Assembly (NCBI GenBank): GCA_017399665.1
Contig: JAFQBR010000137.1
Span: 1 to 17,252 of the forward strand
DNA from: Clostridia bacterium
GTDB taxonomy: Bacteria > Bacillota_A > Clostridia > Christensenellales > Borkfalkiaceae
Length of the DNA: 17,252 bases
Direction of reading: 5' to 3'
Made by a program: the position numbers and the translations under genes. Shown here piece by piece: positions 6,976-14,932 of the stretch. The notes under the pieces were generated by a model. It had not been told where the DNA came from and did not search any database. It was given only the letters and a program-made list of their open reading frames with translations. Each line of letters begins with the position of its first letter. The first letter of the stretch is position 1.

Positions 6976-8475
6976 ATGGCAGAAAAAATTATCGAACTAA
7001 TTGGCGTAAGCAAATCTTACGACGGAACAACTGTTGTAGACAATCAAAACCTCTACATAAGAAAGGGTGAATTTATTACCCTTTTAGGTCCTTCCGGTTG
7101 CGGTAAAACCACGACCTTAAGAATGATTGCAGGTTTTGAAATGCCAGACAGCGGTCAAATTTTACTAAACGGAAAGGATATTACTAAAATTCCACCTTAT
7201 TTAAGACCTATTAACACCGTATTCCAAAGATACGCTCTGTTCCCCCATTTAAACGTGTTCGATAATATTGCCTACGGTCTTAAATTAAAGAGAGTTAAAG
7301 TAACCTATCAAAATGCAGCGGGCAAAACGAAAACCCGTATTGAAAAGCTTAGCAAAGCTGAAATTGCAGAAAAGGTTAAAAAAGCGCTTAAAATGGTTGA
7401 CCTTGAGGACTTTGAAAAGCGTGACGTAACAACGCTATCCGGTGGTCAGCAACAGCGTATTGCCATTGCAAGAGCTATTGTTAACGAGCCTGAAATTTTG
7501 CTTTTAGACGAGCCCTTAGGCGCGCTTGACCTTAAAATGCGTAAAGACATGCAGCTTGAACTTAAAGAAATACATAAAAAAATTGGCATTACCTTTATTT
7601 ACGTAACGCACGATCAGGAAGAAGCGCTTACCATGAGCGACACTATTGTTGTTATGAAAGACGGCGCAATTCAACAAATTGGCACACCCACCGATATTTA
7701 TAACGAACCAAAGAGCGCTTTCGTTGCGAACTTCATTGGCGAAAGCAATATTTTCTCCGGTACTATTATTGGCGATAAAAAGGTGCGTTTCCTAGGTAAA
7801 ACCTTTGATATGGTGGATGATTTTGAAATAAACGAAAAAGTTGACGTTGTTGTTAGACCTGAAGACGTTTTCTTGGTAGACGAGGGCTTAGGTCAGGTTG
7901 ACGGCGTTATTACTTCAAGCATATTTAAAGGTGTACACTACGAAATGGCAATGGCCATTGGTAACAACGAAATTGTTATTCAAGACACCTTGCAAAGAGA
8001 GGTTGGCGAACGCGCAAGCATTATTATTAAGCCAATGGACATTCATATAATGCACAAAGAATTCGTTTCTAACGTATACGACGGTGTTATTACGAAGCGT
8101 AATACCGTTGAATTTGCAGAAGGCGAATTTGAATGTGACGTTACACAGCTTTATCCAGATTCTCACCTTGACGAAGAAGGCTACTTAGTTCTTGCAAACG
8201 GCGAACAGTTAGACCTTACCGGTACAGCGGTTAAAGTTGAAGTTGGGCTTAAAGATATTGAAATTATTGATAACGAGGACGACGGCGACTCTTGCGGTGA
8301 AATCGTTTCAATTATTTATAAAGGCGACCACTATCAAATTATCGTTAGAACGTTTGAAGAGGAAGAGGACTTTGTTATTGATACCGAATACGTTTGGAAC
8401 GAAAACGATAAAGTCAGCGTAAAAATTCCTCCCGAAAAAATTAAACTTTCTCTTAAGGTGGTAGAAAAGAAATGA
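6976..8475 (+). CDS. potA: Polyamine ABC transporter ATPase PotA with extended C-terminus
   Basis: This is the cytoplasmic ATPase of a spermidine/putrescine importer, 499 aa, against roughly 360-380 aa for typical PotA. It has Walker A GPSGCGKT (38-45), Q-loop Q84 in VFQRYALFP, signature LSGGQ (154-158), Walker B LLLDEP (175-180) and H-loop His212. A basic insertion at about 104-126 precedes the helical subdomain. After the NBD comes a TOBE-like module (about 308-360, [15 protein letters not shown]). A linker of about 80 residues then leads to a second, similar module (about 440-496, [15 protein letters not shown]). The extra length is therefore apparently a duplicated TOBE. Shine-Dalgarno AGGAGA precedes the ATG, and its last codons overlap potB by 4 nt (ATGA), indicating translational coupling. 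Substrate identity is inferred from operon order and family. Confidence 0.94.
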   Translation: MAEKIIELIGVSKSYDGTTVVDNQNLYIRKGEFITLLGPSGCGKTTTLRMIAGFEMPDSGQILLNGKDITKIPPYLRPINTVFQRYALFPHLNVFDNIAYGLKLKRVKVTYQNAAGKTKTRIEKLSKAEIAEKVKKALKMVDLEDFEKRDVTTLSGGQQQRIAIARAIVNEPEILLLDEPLGALDLKMRKDMQLELKEIHKKIGITFIYVTHDQEEALTMSDTIVVMKDGAIQQIGTPTDIYNEPKSAFVANFIGESNIFSGTIIGDKKVRFLGKTFDMVDDFEINEKVDVVVRPEDVFLVDEGLGQVDGVITSSIFKGVHYEMAMAIGNNEIVIQDTLQREVGERASIIIKPMDIHIMHKEFVSNVYDGVITKRNTVEFAEGEFECDVTQLYPDSHLDEEGYLVLANGEQLDLTGTAVKVEVGLKDIEIIDNEDDGDSCGEIVSIIYKGDHYQIIVRTFEEEEDFVIDTEYVWNENDKVSVKIPPEKIKLSLKVVEKK

Positions 8476-9290
8476 GAGCGCTTAAATTTTCCAGAAAGCA
8501 TCTGGGCATACCATACGCGCTATTCTTGCTCGTATTCGTAATACTGCCCTTGCTTTTAATTATTTGGTACGCATTTACAGACGCTAACGGAAGTTTTACT
8601 TTAAAGAATTTTACTCAGTTTTTTAAAAGCGAAACGAACGTTACCGTTTTATTAAGAAGCTTTGGTATAGCCTTCTTATCAACTGTATTTTGTCTGCTTA
8701 TCGGCTATCCCGTAGCCTATTTCTTAGCTCGAAGCAACGTAAAACGTTCAAGCATGCTACTGCTTCTTTTCGTTTTACCAATGTGGATAAACTTCGTTTT
8801 AAGAACTGCAGCAATGAAAGAGCTTTTATATCTTTTAGGAATGTATAAAAGCGGTACTTTGCATTATTTAAACACTATAATAGGTATGGTGTATGACTAC
8901 TTACCCGTAACTATTCTGCCACTTTATACTGTTCTTTCAAAATTAGATAAAAACCTTTTAGAAGCTTCTTCAGACTTAGGCGCAAGACCGCTTCACACAT
9001 TTGTAAACACTACCTTACCACTTTCCTTACCCGGCATTGTAAGCGCAATAACTATGGTATTTTTACCAACGACTACAAGCTACGTTATTTCCGACACGCT
9101 AGGTAACAGCAAGGTAACCATTATTGGTAAGGTTATTGAAAACAGATTTAACCTAGGCACGGCTGATAGCCGAAACGTAGGTAGCGCAATCGCACTAATA
9201 CTTCTTGTTTTCATCTTTGTAACTATGTTTATAAGCGGTAAGTTCCAAAATGAAGACGATTCTAGCGCAAGGGGGAACGGATTATGGTAA
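8472..9290 (+). CDS. potB: Polyamine ABC transporter permease PotB
   Basis: This 272-aa inner-membrane permease has about six hydrophobic helices and begins with a short basic N-terminus. The cytoplasmic EAA loop, which docks on the ATPase, is seen as [10 protein letters not shown] (164-173) followed by [13 protein letters not shown]. The start overlaps potA and the end overlaps potC by 7 nt. The length and the conserved LPMW...LRT segment (about 102-112) fit the PotB/PotH branch of MetI-like permeases. It pairs with PotC to form the channel. Confidence 0.93.
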   Translation: MRALKFSRKHLGIPYALFLLVFVILPLLLIIWYAFTDANGSFTLKNFTQFFKSETNVTVLLRSFGIAFLSTVFCLLIGYPVAYFLARSNVKRSSMLLLLFVLPMWINFVLRTAAMKELLYLLGMYKSGTLHYLNTIIGMVYDYLPVTILPLYTVLSKLDKNLLEASSDLGARPLHTFVNTTLPLSLPGIVSAITMVFLPTTTSYVISDTLGNSKVTIIGKVIENRFNLGTADSRNVGSAIALILLVFIFVTMFISGKFQNEDDSSARGNGLW

Positions 9291-10078
9291 AAAAATTCTT
9301 TTCTCGCGGTTATATTTTTCTTGTACTTGCATTTTTGTACGCGCCCATTCTATTCCTTTTAGTTTACAGCTTTAACGAAGCCAAGGAAATTGGTACTTGG
9401 TCTAAGGATTGGGGCTTTGGTCTTTACGAAATGCTGTTTTCTACAGAGAAAATAATAAGTTCGGTATATAATACGCTGATTTTGGCGTTTGTTTCTGCAA
9501 CTATTGCAACAATTCTTGGCACGGTTGGCGCAATCGGCGCTTTCTATTCTAAAAAAAGCACGCAAAAACTATTAGGCGGTGCAACGCAAATTCCCGTTAT
9601 TAGCGCAGAAATAGTTACTGCTATTTCACTTGCAATGATATTTACAATGATAGGCCTTCCCAGAAGCTGGCCTTCACTAATTTGCGCACACGTAGTAATA
9701 GGATTTCCGTACGTATTTTTAAACGTTACGCCAAAGCTTAAACAGTTAAATCCCAATCTTTACGAAGCGGGGCTAGACCTTGGCGCAACACCTGCAAAAG
9801 CACTATTTTCTATTATTCTTCCCGAAATTTTACCGGGTATTTTCTCTGGCTTTATGCTTGCGGTTACAATGTCGCTTGACGATTACATAGTTACGACCTT
9901 TACAAAACCCGCAACAATAGATACTATTTCAACTTATACCTACAACGCTTATGCAAAAGGCGGTGCAAACACTTCAGTTCCCGCGCTACGCGCCCTTTCA
10001 ACTATTATTTTCGTTGTAGTTATTTCAGTTGTTCTAATCAACAACGTACGCGCTAATAAAAAAGCAAATTCACGTTAA
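9284..10078 (+). CDS. potC: Polyamine ABC transporter permease PotC
   Basis: This 264-aa second permease has about six membrane helices and an N-terminal RGYIFLVLAFLYAPILFLLV helix typical of PotC/PotI. The EAA loop is EAGLDLGATPAKALF (161-175) followed by IILPEILPGI. The conserved SLDDYIVTTF motif (197-206) is also characteristic of PotC. The ATG lies within the last codons of potB, with a purine-rich GGGGGAA site upstream, and potD follows 13 nt after the stop. Confidence 0.93.
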   Translation: MVKKFFSRGYIFLVLAFLYAPILFLLVYSFNEAKEIGTWSKDWGFGLYEMLFSTEKIISSVYNTLILAFVSATIATILGTVGAIGAFYSKKSTQKLLGGATQIPVISAEIVTAISLAMIFTMIGLPRSWPSLICAHVVIGFPYVFLNVTPKLKQLNPNLYEAGLDLGATPAKALFSIILPEILPGIFSGFMLAVTMSLDDYIVTTFTKPATIDTISTYTYNAYAKGGANTSVPALRALSTIIFVVVISVVLINNVRANKKANSR

Positions 10079-10091
10079 TAGGAGAGAAAAA

Positions 10092-11669
10092 ATGAAAAAA
10101 TTATTAATCTTTCTTATTTCAGCTTTGCTTATTTTAACTTCTTGCTCTCGCCCAGACGGCAATCAAGATAGTTCAGCCGTACAGCTTAACATAATCAACT
10201 GGGAAGATTATATCGATATTGGTGACGAAGAGGCTGAAATCCCATCTGTTATTGACGGATTCGAAAGCTATTATGAAGCAAAATACAACGTCAACCTTGA
10301 AATAAATTATTCTACGCAAGGTACTTGCGAGAATATGTATACCGAGCTTAAGCTTAACCCTAATCACTACGATTTGGTTTGCCCTTCTGAATACATGATT
10401 TTAAAAATGATTGCAGAAGATATGCTAGAGCCAATCCAAAGAACTAGCGAAATAAACGTTGATGTTTACGACGCAGGCGTTTCACCATACATTTCTAATC
10501 TATTTAAAAATCTTAAGGTTGGAGATAAGCTTTTATACGATTACGCCGCTTGCTATATGTGGGGAACTATGGGATATATCTATAACCCCGAGTACGTAGA
10601 TGAAGAAGAAATTAAGCATTGGAACGCTATTTGGAATGAAGACTACGCCAATAAATGCACTATTAAAGACAGCGTTCGTGACAGCTATATTTTAGCAATG
10701 GGGTACGTTTACGAAGATGAGCTTAACGCCCTTGCTACCGAGCTTGCAAGTAAAAAAGAAAGCTACTTACAAGGCTCTCTTTCAAAAGCAGATTACGATA
10801 AGGCAGTAGCCGATTATAACGCTGAAATTACCAATATTTTTAACAACGTTAGTCAAGATTCTGTTAATTTAGCAGGTAAATCATTAAAATCTTTAACAGA
10901 CAGTCTTTACGGCTACGAAGTAGATAGCGGTAAAAAAGATATGGCATCTGGCAAAATTTGGATTAACTTTGCTTGGAGTGGCGACGCTGTTTACGCGCTT
11001 GATTTTGCTGAAGACCCAGAAGAGGTTGGCGACAACACCGCTGAACTTTATTACACCGTTCCAGAAGAAGGTAGTAATATTTTCTTTGACGGTTGGGTTA
11101 TGCCAAAAGGCGCAAACGTTGCAGTAGCGCAAGAATTTATTAACTACGTTCAACGCCCCGATATCGCCCTTCGCAATATGAATTATATTGGCTATACAAC
11201 CTCTATTGCAACCGACGAAATTTTTGAATATTTAGTTGGCGAAGATGGATATGCTTATGCAGAAGAAGACGTAACTTTGCAAAACGGCAAATACTTCGTT
11301 GAAGAAGAAGGTGAACAAATTGAAGTATTCCCCGTTGACCTTAGCTATTTGTTCTCAAGAAATGGCGAAAGCTATATTGCATATACCGACGTTTTAGGCC
11401 GTCAGTTTACTACACAGTACCCAGACGAAGATACGGTTAACCGTTGTACTGTTATGCGTAATTTCTCAGACGAAGAGCTAAAAAGACTTAACCAAATGTG
11501 GGAAAACGCAAAAGAAGGCAATATGGGAACAAAAGGTCTGTATATTGCAATCATAATAACTCTTGCCCTGCTAGTTATTGCCGGTATGATATTGATAATT
11601 CAAAAATACGGTTTATTTAACCGCCACGGTATTAAAGGCTACAAAGAAATTGAAAGGGAATATTTATAA
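10092..11669 (+). CDS. potD: Polyamine-binding lipoprotein PotD with C-terminal membrane anchor
   Basis: The 525-aa substrate-binding protein is much longer than the usual PotD of about 350 aa. A signal peptide with lipobox LTSC (Cys18) predicts lipid anchoring outside the membrane. The binding fold is recognisable from LNIINWEDYID (32-42) through YDLVCPSEYMI (93-103), INFAWSGDAVYAL (291-303) and FFDGWVMPKGA (331-341). Two insertions (about 207-285, Lys/Ala-rich and likely helical; about 378-412, acidic) account for part of the length. The rest is a C-terminal hydrophobic helix (about 483-503) followed by a basic 20-residue tail, so the protein seems anchored at both ends. Shine-Dalgarno AGGAGAG precedes the ATG. 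It is the last gene of the xre-potABCD unit. Confidence 0.92.
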   Translation: MKKLLIFLISALLILTSCSRPDGNQDSSAVQLNIINWEDYIDIGDEEAEIPSVIDGFESYYEAKYNVNLEINYSTQGTCENMYTELKLNPNHYDLVCPSEYMILKMIAEDMLEPIQRTSEINVDVYDAGVSPYISNLFKNLKVGDKLLYDYAACYMWGTMGYIYNPEYVDEEEIKHWNAIWNEDYANKCTIKDSVRDSYILAMGYVYEDELNALATELASKKESYLQGSLSKADYDKAVADYNAEITNIFNNVSQDSVNLAGKSLKSLTDSLYGYEVDSGKKDMASGKIWINFAWSGDAVYALDFAEDPEEVGDNTAELYYTVPEEGSNIFFDGWVMPKGANVAVAQEFINYVQRPDIALRNMNYIGYTTSIATDEIFEYLVGEDGYAYAEEDVTLQNGKYFVEEEGEQIEVFPVDLSYLFSRNGESYIAYTDVLGRQFTTQYPDEDTVNRCTVMRNFSDEELKRLNQMWENAKEGNMGTKGLYIAIIITLALLVIAGMILIIQKYGLFNRHGIKGYKEIEREYL

Positions 11670-11680
11670 AAAGATTTAAC

Positions 11681-11723
11681 TAAGTTTAGCAAGGATTGTA
11701 AAAAGTAATCCTTGCCAAGCTTA
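11681..11723 (+). terminator. Long hairpin after potD (terminator or mRNA 3' stabiliser)
   Basis: The arms at 11681-11697 and 11707-11723 (centred on GCAAGGATT / AATCCTTGC) form a 17-bp stem with one G-U pair and one mismatch. The loop is 9 nt. No U tract follows, so intrinsic termination is doubtful. A hairpin that protects the pot mRNA 3' end, or a weak terminator, fits better. Its 3' arm overlaps a possible promoter for the next gene. Confidence 0.6.
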
Positions 11724-11739
11724 AGATAAATAATAAAAT
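11712..11739 (+). promoter_or_regulatory. Possible sigma-A promoter of the four-span membrane protein gene
   Basis: TTGCCA (11712-11717), a 16-nt spacer and TAAAAT (11734-11739) lie 35 nt before the ATG. The -35 box lies in the 3' arm of the post-potD hairpin. Confidence 0.5.
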
Positions 11740-11774
11740 AAGTTTAACTAATTACAAAAAGAAGGAGATTTACT

Positions 11775-12341
11775 ATGGACAGAGAAAACTTATTGAAATT
11801 TTCACTACTCGCTGGCATTATCGCTTGCATAACGGGCATAATTGCCGAAATTTGCTTTATCTTTATACCACTTTTTTCTTGGAGTTTTGTAAGCTACAAT
11901 AAAGTTTCGTTGGTTGGAAGTTTGCTTGAAGGAATCAAGTATCTTACCTCAAGTAGTGATTTCAAAGCTATGGGTTTATTATATATCGTTATTGACGTAT
12001 CTATACTTTTTTCTTCACTTATGCTTATAGCTTCTTCAGTTAAAGGCTTAATTGAAAACGTTAATAATTTTTTAAATTTTGAAGCTTACTGCGCTGAAGA
12101 AGAAAATAAAAGCGAAGCCGAAATAGCAATGGAAAAACAAATTAGAAAATTAAATAAGCGTAGAGGCAGTATATTCGGTCACGTTTTTGCATTTATTTTG
12201 GTGTTTGGTTTATTCCCCATATTTTCTAATGGACTTGAATCTGTAAATTTAGTATCCATTATAATTACTCTAGTGTTTGCCAGCGCAAACGGCGTTTGCT
12301 CTTTTGTAAGCAACAGACTTAAAAAGATGAGCAGAAATTAA
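11775..12341 (+). CDS. Four-span membrane protein of unknown function
   Basis: The 188-aa protein starts at an ATG with Shine-Dalgarno AAGGAGA 7 nt upstream. I do not recognise a family. Hydrophobic segments lie at about 9-38, 66-90, 133-151 and 156-176. Between the second and third is an acidic then strongly basic cytoplasmic stretch (about 105-131, EEENKSEAEIA then KLNKRR) that looks helical. The C-terminus is basic (RLKKMSRN), so by the positive-inside rule it is cytoplasmic. The gene follows the pot operon on the same strand but probably has its own promoter, so a link to polyamine uptake is not indicated. Confidence 0.7.
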   Translation: MDRENLLKFSLLAGIIACITGIIAEICFIFIPLFSWSFVSYNKVSLVGSLLEGIKYLTSSSDFKAMGLLYIVIDVSILFSSLMLIASSVKGLIENVNNFLNFEAYCAEEENKSEAEIAMEKQIRKLNKRRGSIFGHVFAFILVFGLFPIFSNGLESVNLVSIIITLVFASANGVCSFVSNRLKKMSRN

Positions 12342-12345
12342 CACT

Positions 12346-12380
12346 AAAAGTGCTATTAATCAACTTATAGCCACACTTTT
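12346..12380 (-). repeat. Gene-end repeat element, copy F
   Basis: The copy is in antisense polarity to the gene it follows, starting 4 nt past its TAA. It has both outer arms (AAAAGTG / CACTTTT) and an inner pair CTAT / ATAG, so it can form the best hairpin of the set. The core is GGCTATAAGTTGATTAA on the minus strand, with one change (C to T) from the usual GTCGATTA. Confidence 0.78.
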
Positions 12381-12398
12381 GTTTATTTTGAACATTAA

Positions 12399-12428
12399 AA
12401 AAGACAGCGAATTAAATCGCTGTCTTTT
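12399..12428. terminator. Bidirectional intrinsic terminator between convergent genes
   Basis: A perfect 12-bp stem AAAAGACAGCGA / TCGCTGTCTTTT with a 6-nt loop has T-rich sequence on both sides (GTTTTTATTT rightward, TTAATG leftward after the T run). It serves the membrane protein gene and the FTR-like gene, the latter ending 4 nt away. Confidence 0.93.
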
Positions 12429-12432
12429 GTTT

Positions 12433-12630
12433 TTATTTACTTTTATAATATAAGAAACAATGGCAATAACCTTCGTAATTAGGGTCTTTAATTTGGTCGC
12501 GAAATTCTTTGCACATGCACTTATTTTCTTCCGTTCTTTCAAGCCTGCAAGGGCAATACCCGCCCGTTCTTTTTAAACCTTCTTGAACAGAAGCAACCAC
12601 CTCTTTGTTTTCATTAAGTGTTATCTTCAT
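12433..12630 (-). CDS. Small ferredoxin-thioredoxin reductase catalytic-chain-like protein
   Basis: The 65-aa protein has three CxC pairs: CPC (26-28), CMC (38-40) and CHC (56-58). The segment GLKRTGGYCPCRLERTEENK leads into the CPC and CMC pairs, and GYCHCFLYY ends it. This is the signature of the catalytic beta chain of ferredoxin-thioredoxin reductase, which carries a 4Fe-4S cluster beside a redox disulfide. The protein is shorter than the plant chain, the spacing between the first two pairs is shorter, and no variable alpha subunit is nearby. An electron-transfer or disulfide-reduction role is therefore inferred from the cysteines only. It starts 9 nt after the upstream protease gene, whose TAG stop is part of this gene's Shine-Dalgarno (TAGGAGA), so translation is probably coupled. 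Confidence 0.8.
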   Translation of the reverse strand: MKITLNENKEVVASVQEGLKRTGGYCPCRLERTEENKCMCKEFRDQIKDPNYEGYCHCFLYYKSK

Positions 12631-12639
12631 AATTTTCTC

Positions 12640-13965
12640 CTAAACAATATTTGTAAAGTGTTCGCTTGTAAGTGTAAAGGTTGCTACCCTTTCTTCGCCG
12701 TTACGAATATATTTAAGTATTACCTGTTCATTCGGTCTAACGTTAATCATATAATCAACTACGGCATACATTCTATTGCAATTAGTAACCTTTCCGTTGT
12801 GCGTTAAGCTTACTAAAATATCGCCGACCTGCAAAACACCGCTAGCTAGCGAGCCTGCAGTAATTTTAGAAATTTCTACCTTTTCCACTATCTCTACACT
12901 TTGAGTGCTTTCATTATACACTGCTTTGCTTTCTTTTGCAACTACTTCAATACCCATAAGCGCCTTTGAAACACCTGTTTTTCCACCGCTTACGTTCCAT
13001 ATAATATTATCTGCAACGGCAACAGCTAATGATGCGGGAATTGCATAAGCCATATTTTCTATTCCTGCGTCTATCGTTTTAGCGTTTACTATACCAAGCA
13101 TTTCGCCATTTGCATTAAACACACCGCAACCAGAATTACCGGGGTTAACCGCAGCGTCTATTCTTATACTTCTAAATGTTATAATAGTTGATTCGTCTGC
13201 GCCAAGCATTCTTACGTATTCAGAATCCACACTTACAATGCCCTTTGTTGCAGATATACCTTGTGATGCAGAGTTACCTATTGCAATGGCGGTTGAGCCA
13301 ACTTTTACGCTGTTACCTTCTGCAATCGTTACAGCTGTGGCGTTGCTATTTTTTAAAACCTCGCTATTTTCTACTTTTAAAACTGCAATATCGTAAGACA
13401 TACTTCCGCCAACGTATGTTGCAGGAATTTCCATTCCTACAACCTTAGAGCCGTATAAGAATAAATTGATTTCGTTTGCAATTTTATTTGAATAGCTGTT
13501 ATAAACCACGTGATAGTTGGTTAAAACTACTGCGTTACCCTTTTCTTTATCGATAGAATAAATAACACCAGAGCCAAAAGCCTTACCGGACTGACCGTTT
13601 GCATTTATCGTACACACTACTTCAACGGTAGAAAGTATAGCTTTGTTTACTGCAATTTCGGTTGAGTAATCTTCTACGCTTGATGAAAAATATTCTTCAA
13701 TAAACTGTAAAAAGCTTTTTGTATACCCTGCGTTTTTTGCTGCAAGGTAAATGTCTTCAATTGTAATATCTTGAGCGTCCTTGCCGTCTTTACCGCTTTC
13801 GCCGTCGCGCCCCTGTAAAGATGCAAGCCATTCCTCTTCCGTTCCTTCAAATCCGTTTTCTACCGCTATTTCGTATGCAGTTACAGGACCAAAGCATGCA
13901 GTCAACGAAAAGGCACTAAGTATCGCTATTAAAAGCGCAATAATTTTTATAAAAGATTTTTTCAT
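12640..13965 (-). CDS. HtrA/DegP-like trypsin-fold serine protease lipoprotein with PDZ domain
   Basis: The 441-aa protein starts at an ATG after Shine-Dalgarno AAAGGAGA. A signal peptide ends in lipobox LTAC (Cys24), so it is a surface lipoprotein. Residues about 31-63 carry the motif YEIAVENGFEGTEEEWLASL followed by a short GRDGESGKDGKDG collagen-like run, common at the start of surface proteins in gut Firmicutes. The protease domain (about 105-325) has the full triad: His152 (TNYHVV), Asp192 (YDIAVLKV) and Ser278 (NPGNSGCG). The usual GNSGG is GNSGC here, with Cys280 replacing Gly. A PDZ-like domain follows (about 335-435, SLASGVLQVGDILVSL). HtrA enzymes degrade or refold damaged exported proteins. 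The 5' leader is AT-rich with one possible promoter, and the FTR-like gene is downstream in the same unit. Confidence 0.92.
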   Translation of the reverse strand: MKKSFIKIIALLIAILSAFSLTACFGPVTAYEIAVENGFEGTEEEWLASLQGRDGESGKDGKDAQDITIEDIYLAAKNAGYTKSFLQFIEEYFSSSVEDYSTEIAVNKAILSTVEVVCTINANGQSGKAFGSGVIYSIDKEKGNAVVLTNYHVVYNSYSNKIANEINLFLYGSKVVGMEIPATYVGGSMSYDIAVLKVENSEVLKNSNATAVTIAEGNSVKVGSTAIAIGNSASQGISATKGIVSVDSEYVRMLGADESTIITFRSIRIDAAVNPGNSGCGVFNANGEMLGIVNAKTIDAGIENMAYAIPASLAVAVADNIIWNVSGGKTGVSKALMGIEVVAKESKAVYNESTQSVEIVEKVEISKITAGSLASGVLQVGDILVSLTHNGKVTNCNRMYAVVDYMINVRPNEQVILKYIRNGEERVATFTLTSEHFTNIV

Positions 13966-14005
13966 TTTAATCTCCTTTATAGATAATGGGTTATTTGAAA
14001 TATAT

Positions 14006-14034
14006 ATTATATTTTAGACTTTTAACCGTTTAAA
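14006..14034 (-). promoter_or_regulatory. Possible promoter of the HtrA-like protease gene
   Basis: On the minus strand TATAAT (14011-14006) is 17 nt downstream of a weak -35, TTTAAA (14034-14029). The start would lie about 35 nt before the ATG. The surrounding sequence is very AT-rich, so the -35 call is uncertain. The rest of the gap up to 14164 holds nothing else I can support. Confidence 0.35.
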
Positions 14035-14164
14035 TTATAACATTATTTAAAAAAAATATATAGTAAAGTTAGTTAACTTACGGTAAATTTTTTTATTATT
14101 TTAACATACCAATAAAAAACGTAGTTAAAATTTTTAATTTTGAGCTTATTTTTTCTTTATGACC

Positions 14165-14192
14165 TTGACCTTTTTCTAAAATGTGATATAAT
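14165..14192 (+). promoter_or_regulatory. Sigma-A promoter of yggS-sepF
   Basis: TTGACC (14165-14170), a 16-nt spacer and TATAAT (14187-14192) lie 19 nt before the yggS ATG at 14212. The promoter lies inside the longer open frame starting at 14140 and so excludes that start. Confidence 0.82.
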
Positions 14193-14211
14193 ACTAGGTA
14201 AGGAATTTACT

Positions 14212-14874
14212 ATGCAATTAATAACTGACTTTATTAACAATTTACCCCAAAGGAATAATCTTGGGGAAAAAATAACCTTGGTAGGCGCTACTAAAACAGT
14301 TTCTTGCGATAAAATTGCGCAAGCTGTTAACTGTGGGCTTAACCATATTGGGGAAAACAAAGCGCAAGAGTTTACCGAAAAATACCCTAATTTTCCAAAA
14401 GCCACCTACCATTTTATTGGGCATTTACAAACAAATAAGGCAAAATATATTGTTGGTAAAGCGCACCTTATTCACTCGGTAGACAGTGTAAAGCTTGCAA
14501 AAGAAATTTCTAAAATAGCTAAAAAACAAAATATCACGCAAGAGGTCTTGCTGGAAGTAAACGTTGCAAAAGATGAAAGCAAGCACGGTTTTTTTGAAGA
14601 AGATATAGCCAGCGCTATTTTAGAAATTAAGCAATTAGAAAATATTTCCGTTGTTGGTTTAATGGCAGTATTACCTAATACTAAAAACAAAAATAAACTT
14701 GCCTCACTTTGCTTGCAAATGCGTAATCTATATGATATAATAAATAAGCAAGAAAAATGCTTTAAATACTTATCTATGGGTATGTCTGGCGATTATCAAA
14801 TTGCCATAAATAACGGCTCCAACATGATAAGAATTGGCTCTCTTTTATTTGGAAAACGTGATTATTCTAAATAA
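14212..14874 (+). CDS. yggS: YggS/PLPBP-family pyridoxal phosphate homeostasis protein
   Basis: The 220-aa protein starts at the ATG at 14212 (AAGGA, 7-nt spacing). Conserved blocks in order: ITLVGATKTV with the PLP-binding Lys28; HIGENKAQEF (45-54); HFIGHLQTNK (67-76); HSVDSVKLA (88-96); VGLMAVLP (148-155); LSMGMSGDY (187-195); and the C-terminal phosphate-binding GSNMIRIGSLLFGKRDY. Length and blocks match the family throughout. It binds PLP without known catalysis and buffers PLP and amino-acid pools in the cytoplasm. In Gram-positive bacteria it lies in the division cluster next to sepF, as here, and the two are probably cotranscribed from 14165 with a repeat element in the gap. Confidence 0.96.
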   Translation: MQLITDFINNLPQRNNLGEKITLVGATKTVSCDKIAQAVNCGLNHIGENKAQEFTEKYPNFPKATYHFIGHLQTNKAKYIVGKAHLIHSVDSVKLAKEISKIAKKQNITQEVLLEVNVAKDESKHGFFEEDIASAILEIKQLENISVVGLMAVLPNTKNKNKLASLCLQMRNLYDIINKQEKCFKYLSMGMSGDYQIAINNGSNMIRIGSLLFGKRDYSK

Positions 14875-14908
14875 AAAGTGGTGCTATAAGTCGATTATCT
14901 GCAATTTT
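14874..14908 (+). repeat. Gene-end repeat element, copy G
   Basis: The copy runs in the same direction as yggS and starts in its TAA stop (14872-14874): AAAAAGTGGTGC, then TATAAGTCGATTAT, then CTGCAATTTT. It occupies most of the 58-nt gap before the sepF start. Confidence 0.82.
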
Positions 14909-14932
14909 AAATAATTTTTAACGGTGAAAAAT

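Noticed and set aside
12360..12542. Minus-strand open frame of 60 codons
   Set aside because: It overlaps the terminator and the FTR-like gene in another frame; no ribosome site and no recognisable sequence.
13188..13448. Plus-strand open frame rich in Leu and Gln inside the protease gene
   Set aside because: It is antisense to a well-supported HtrA-like gene, lacks a ribosome site and has the composition expected of a frame shadow.
6223..14136. Shared 15-mer TAGTTAAAATTTTTA at 6223 and 14122
   Set aside because: It is almost pure A/T in AT-rich intergenic DNA with no common context, so probably coincidence.
14140..14211. Longer yggS start at 14140
   Set aside because: The promoter TTGACC-16-TATAAT lies within it and the extension has no family similarity.
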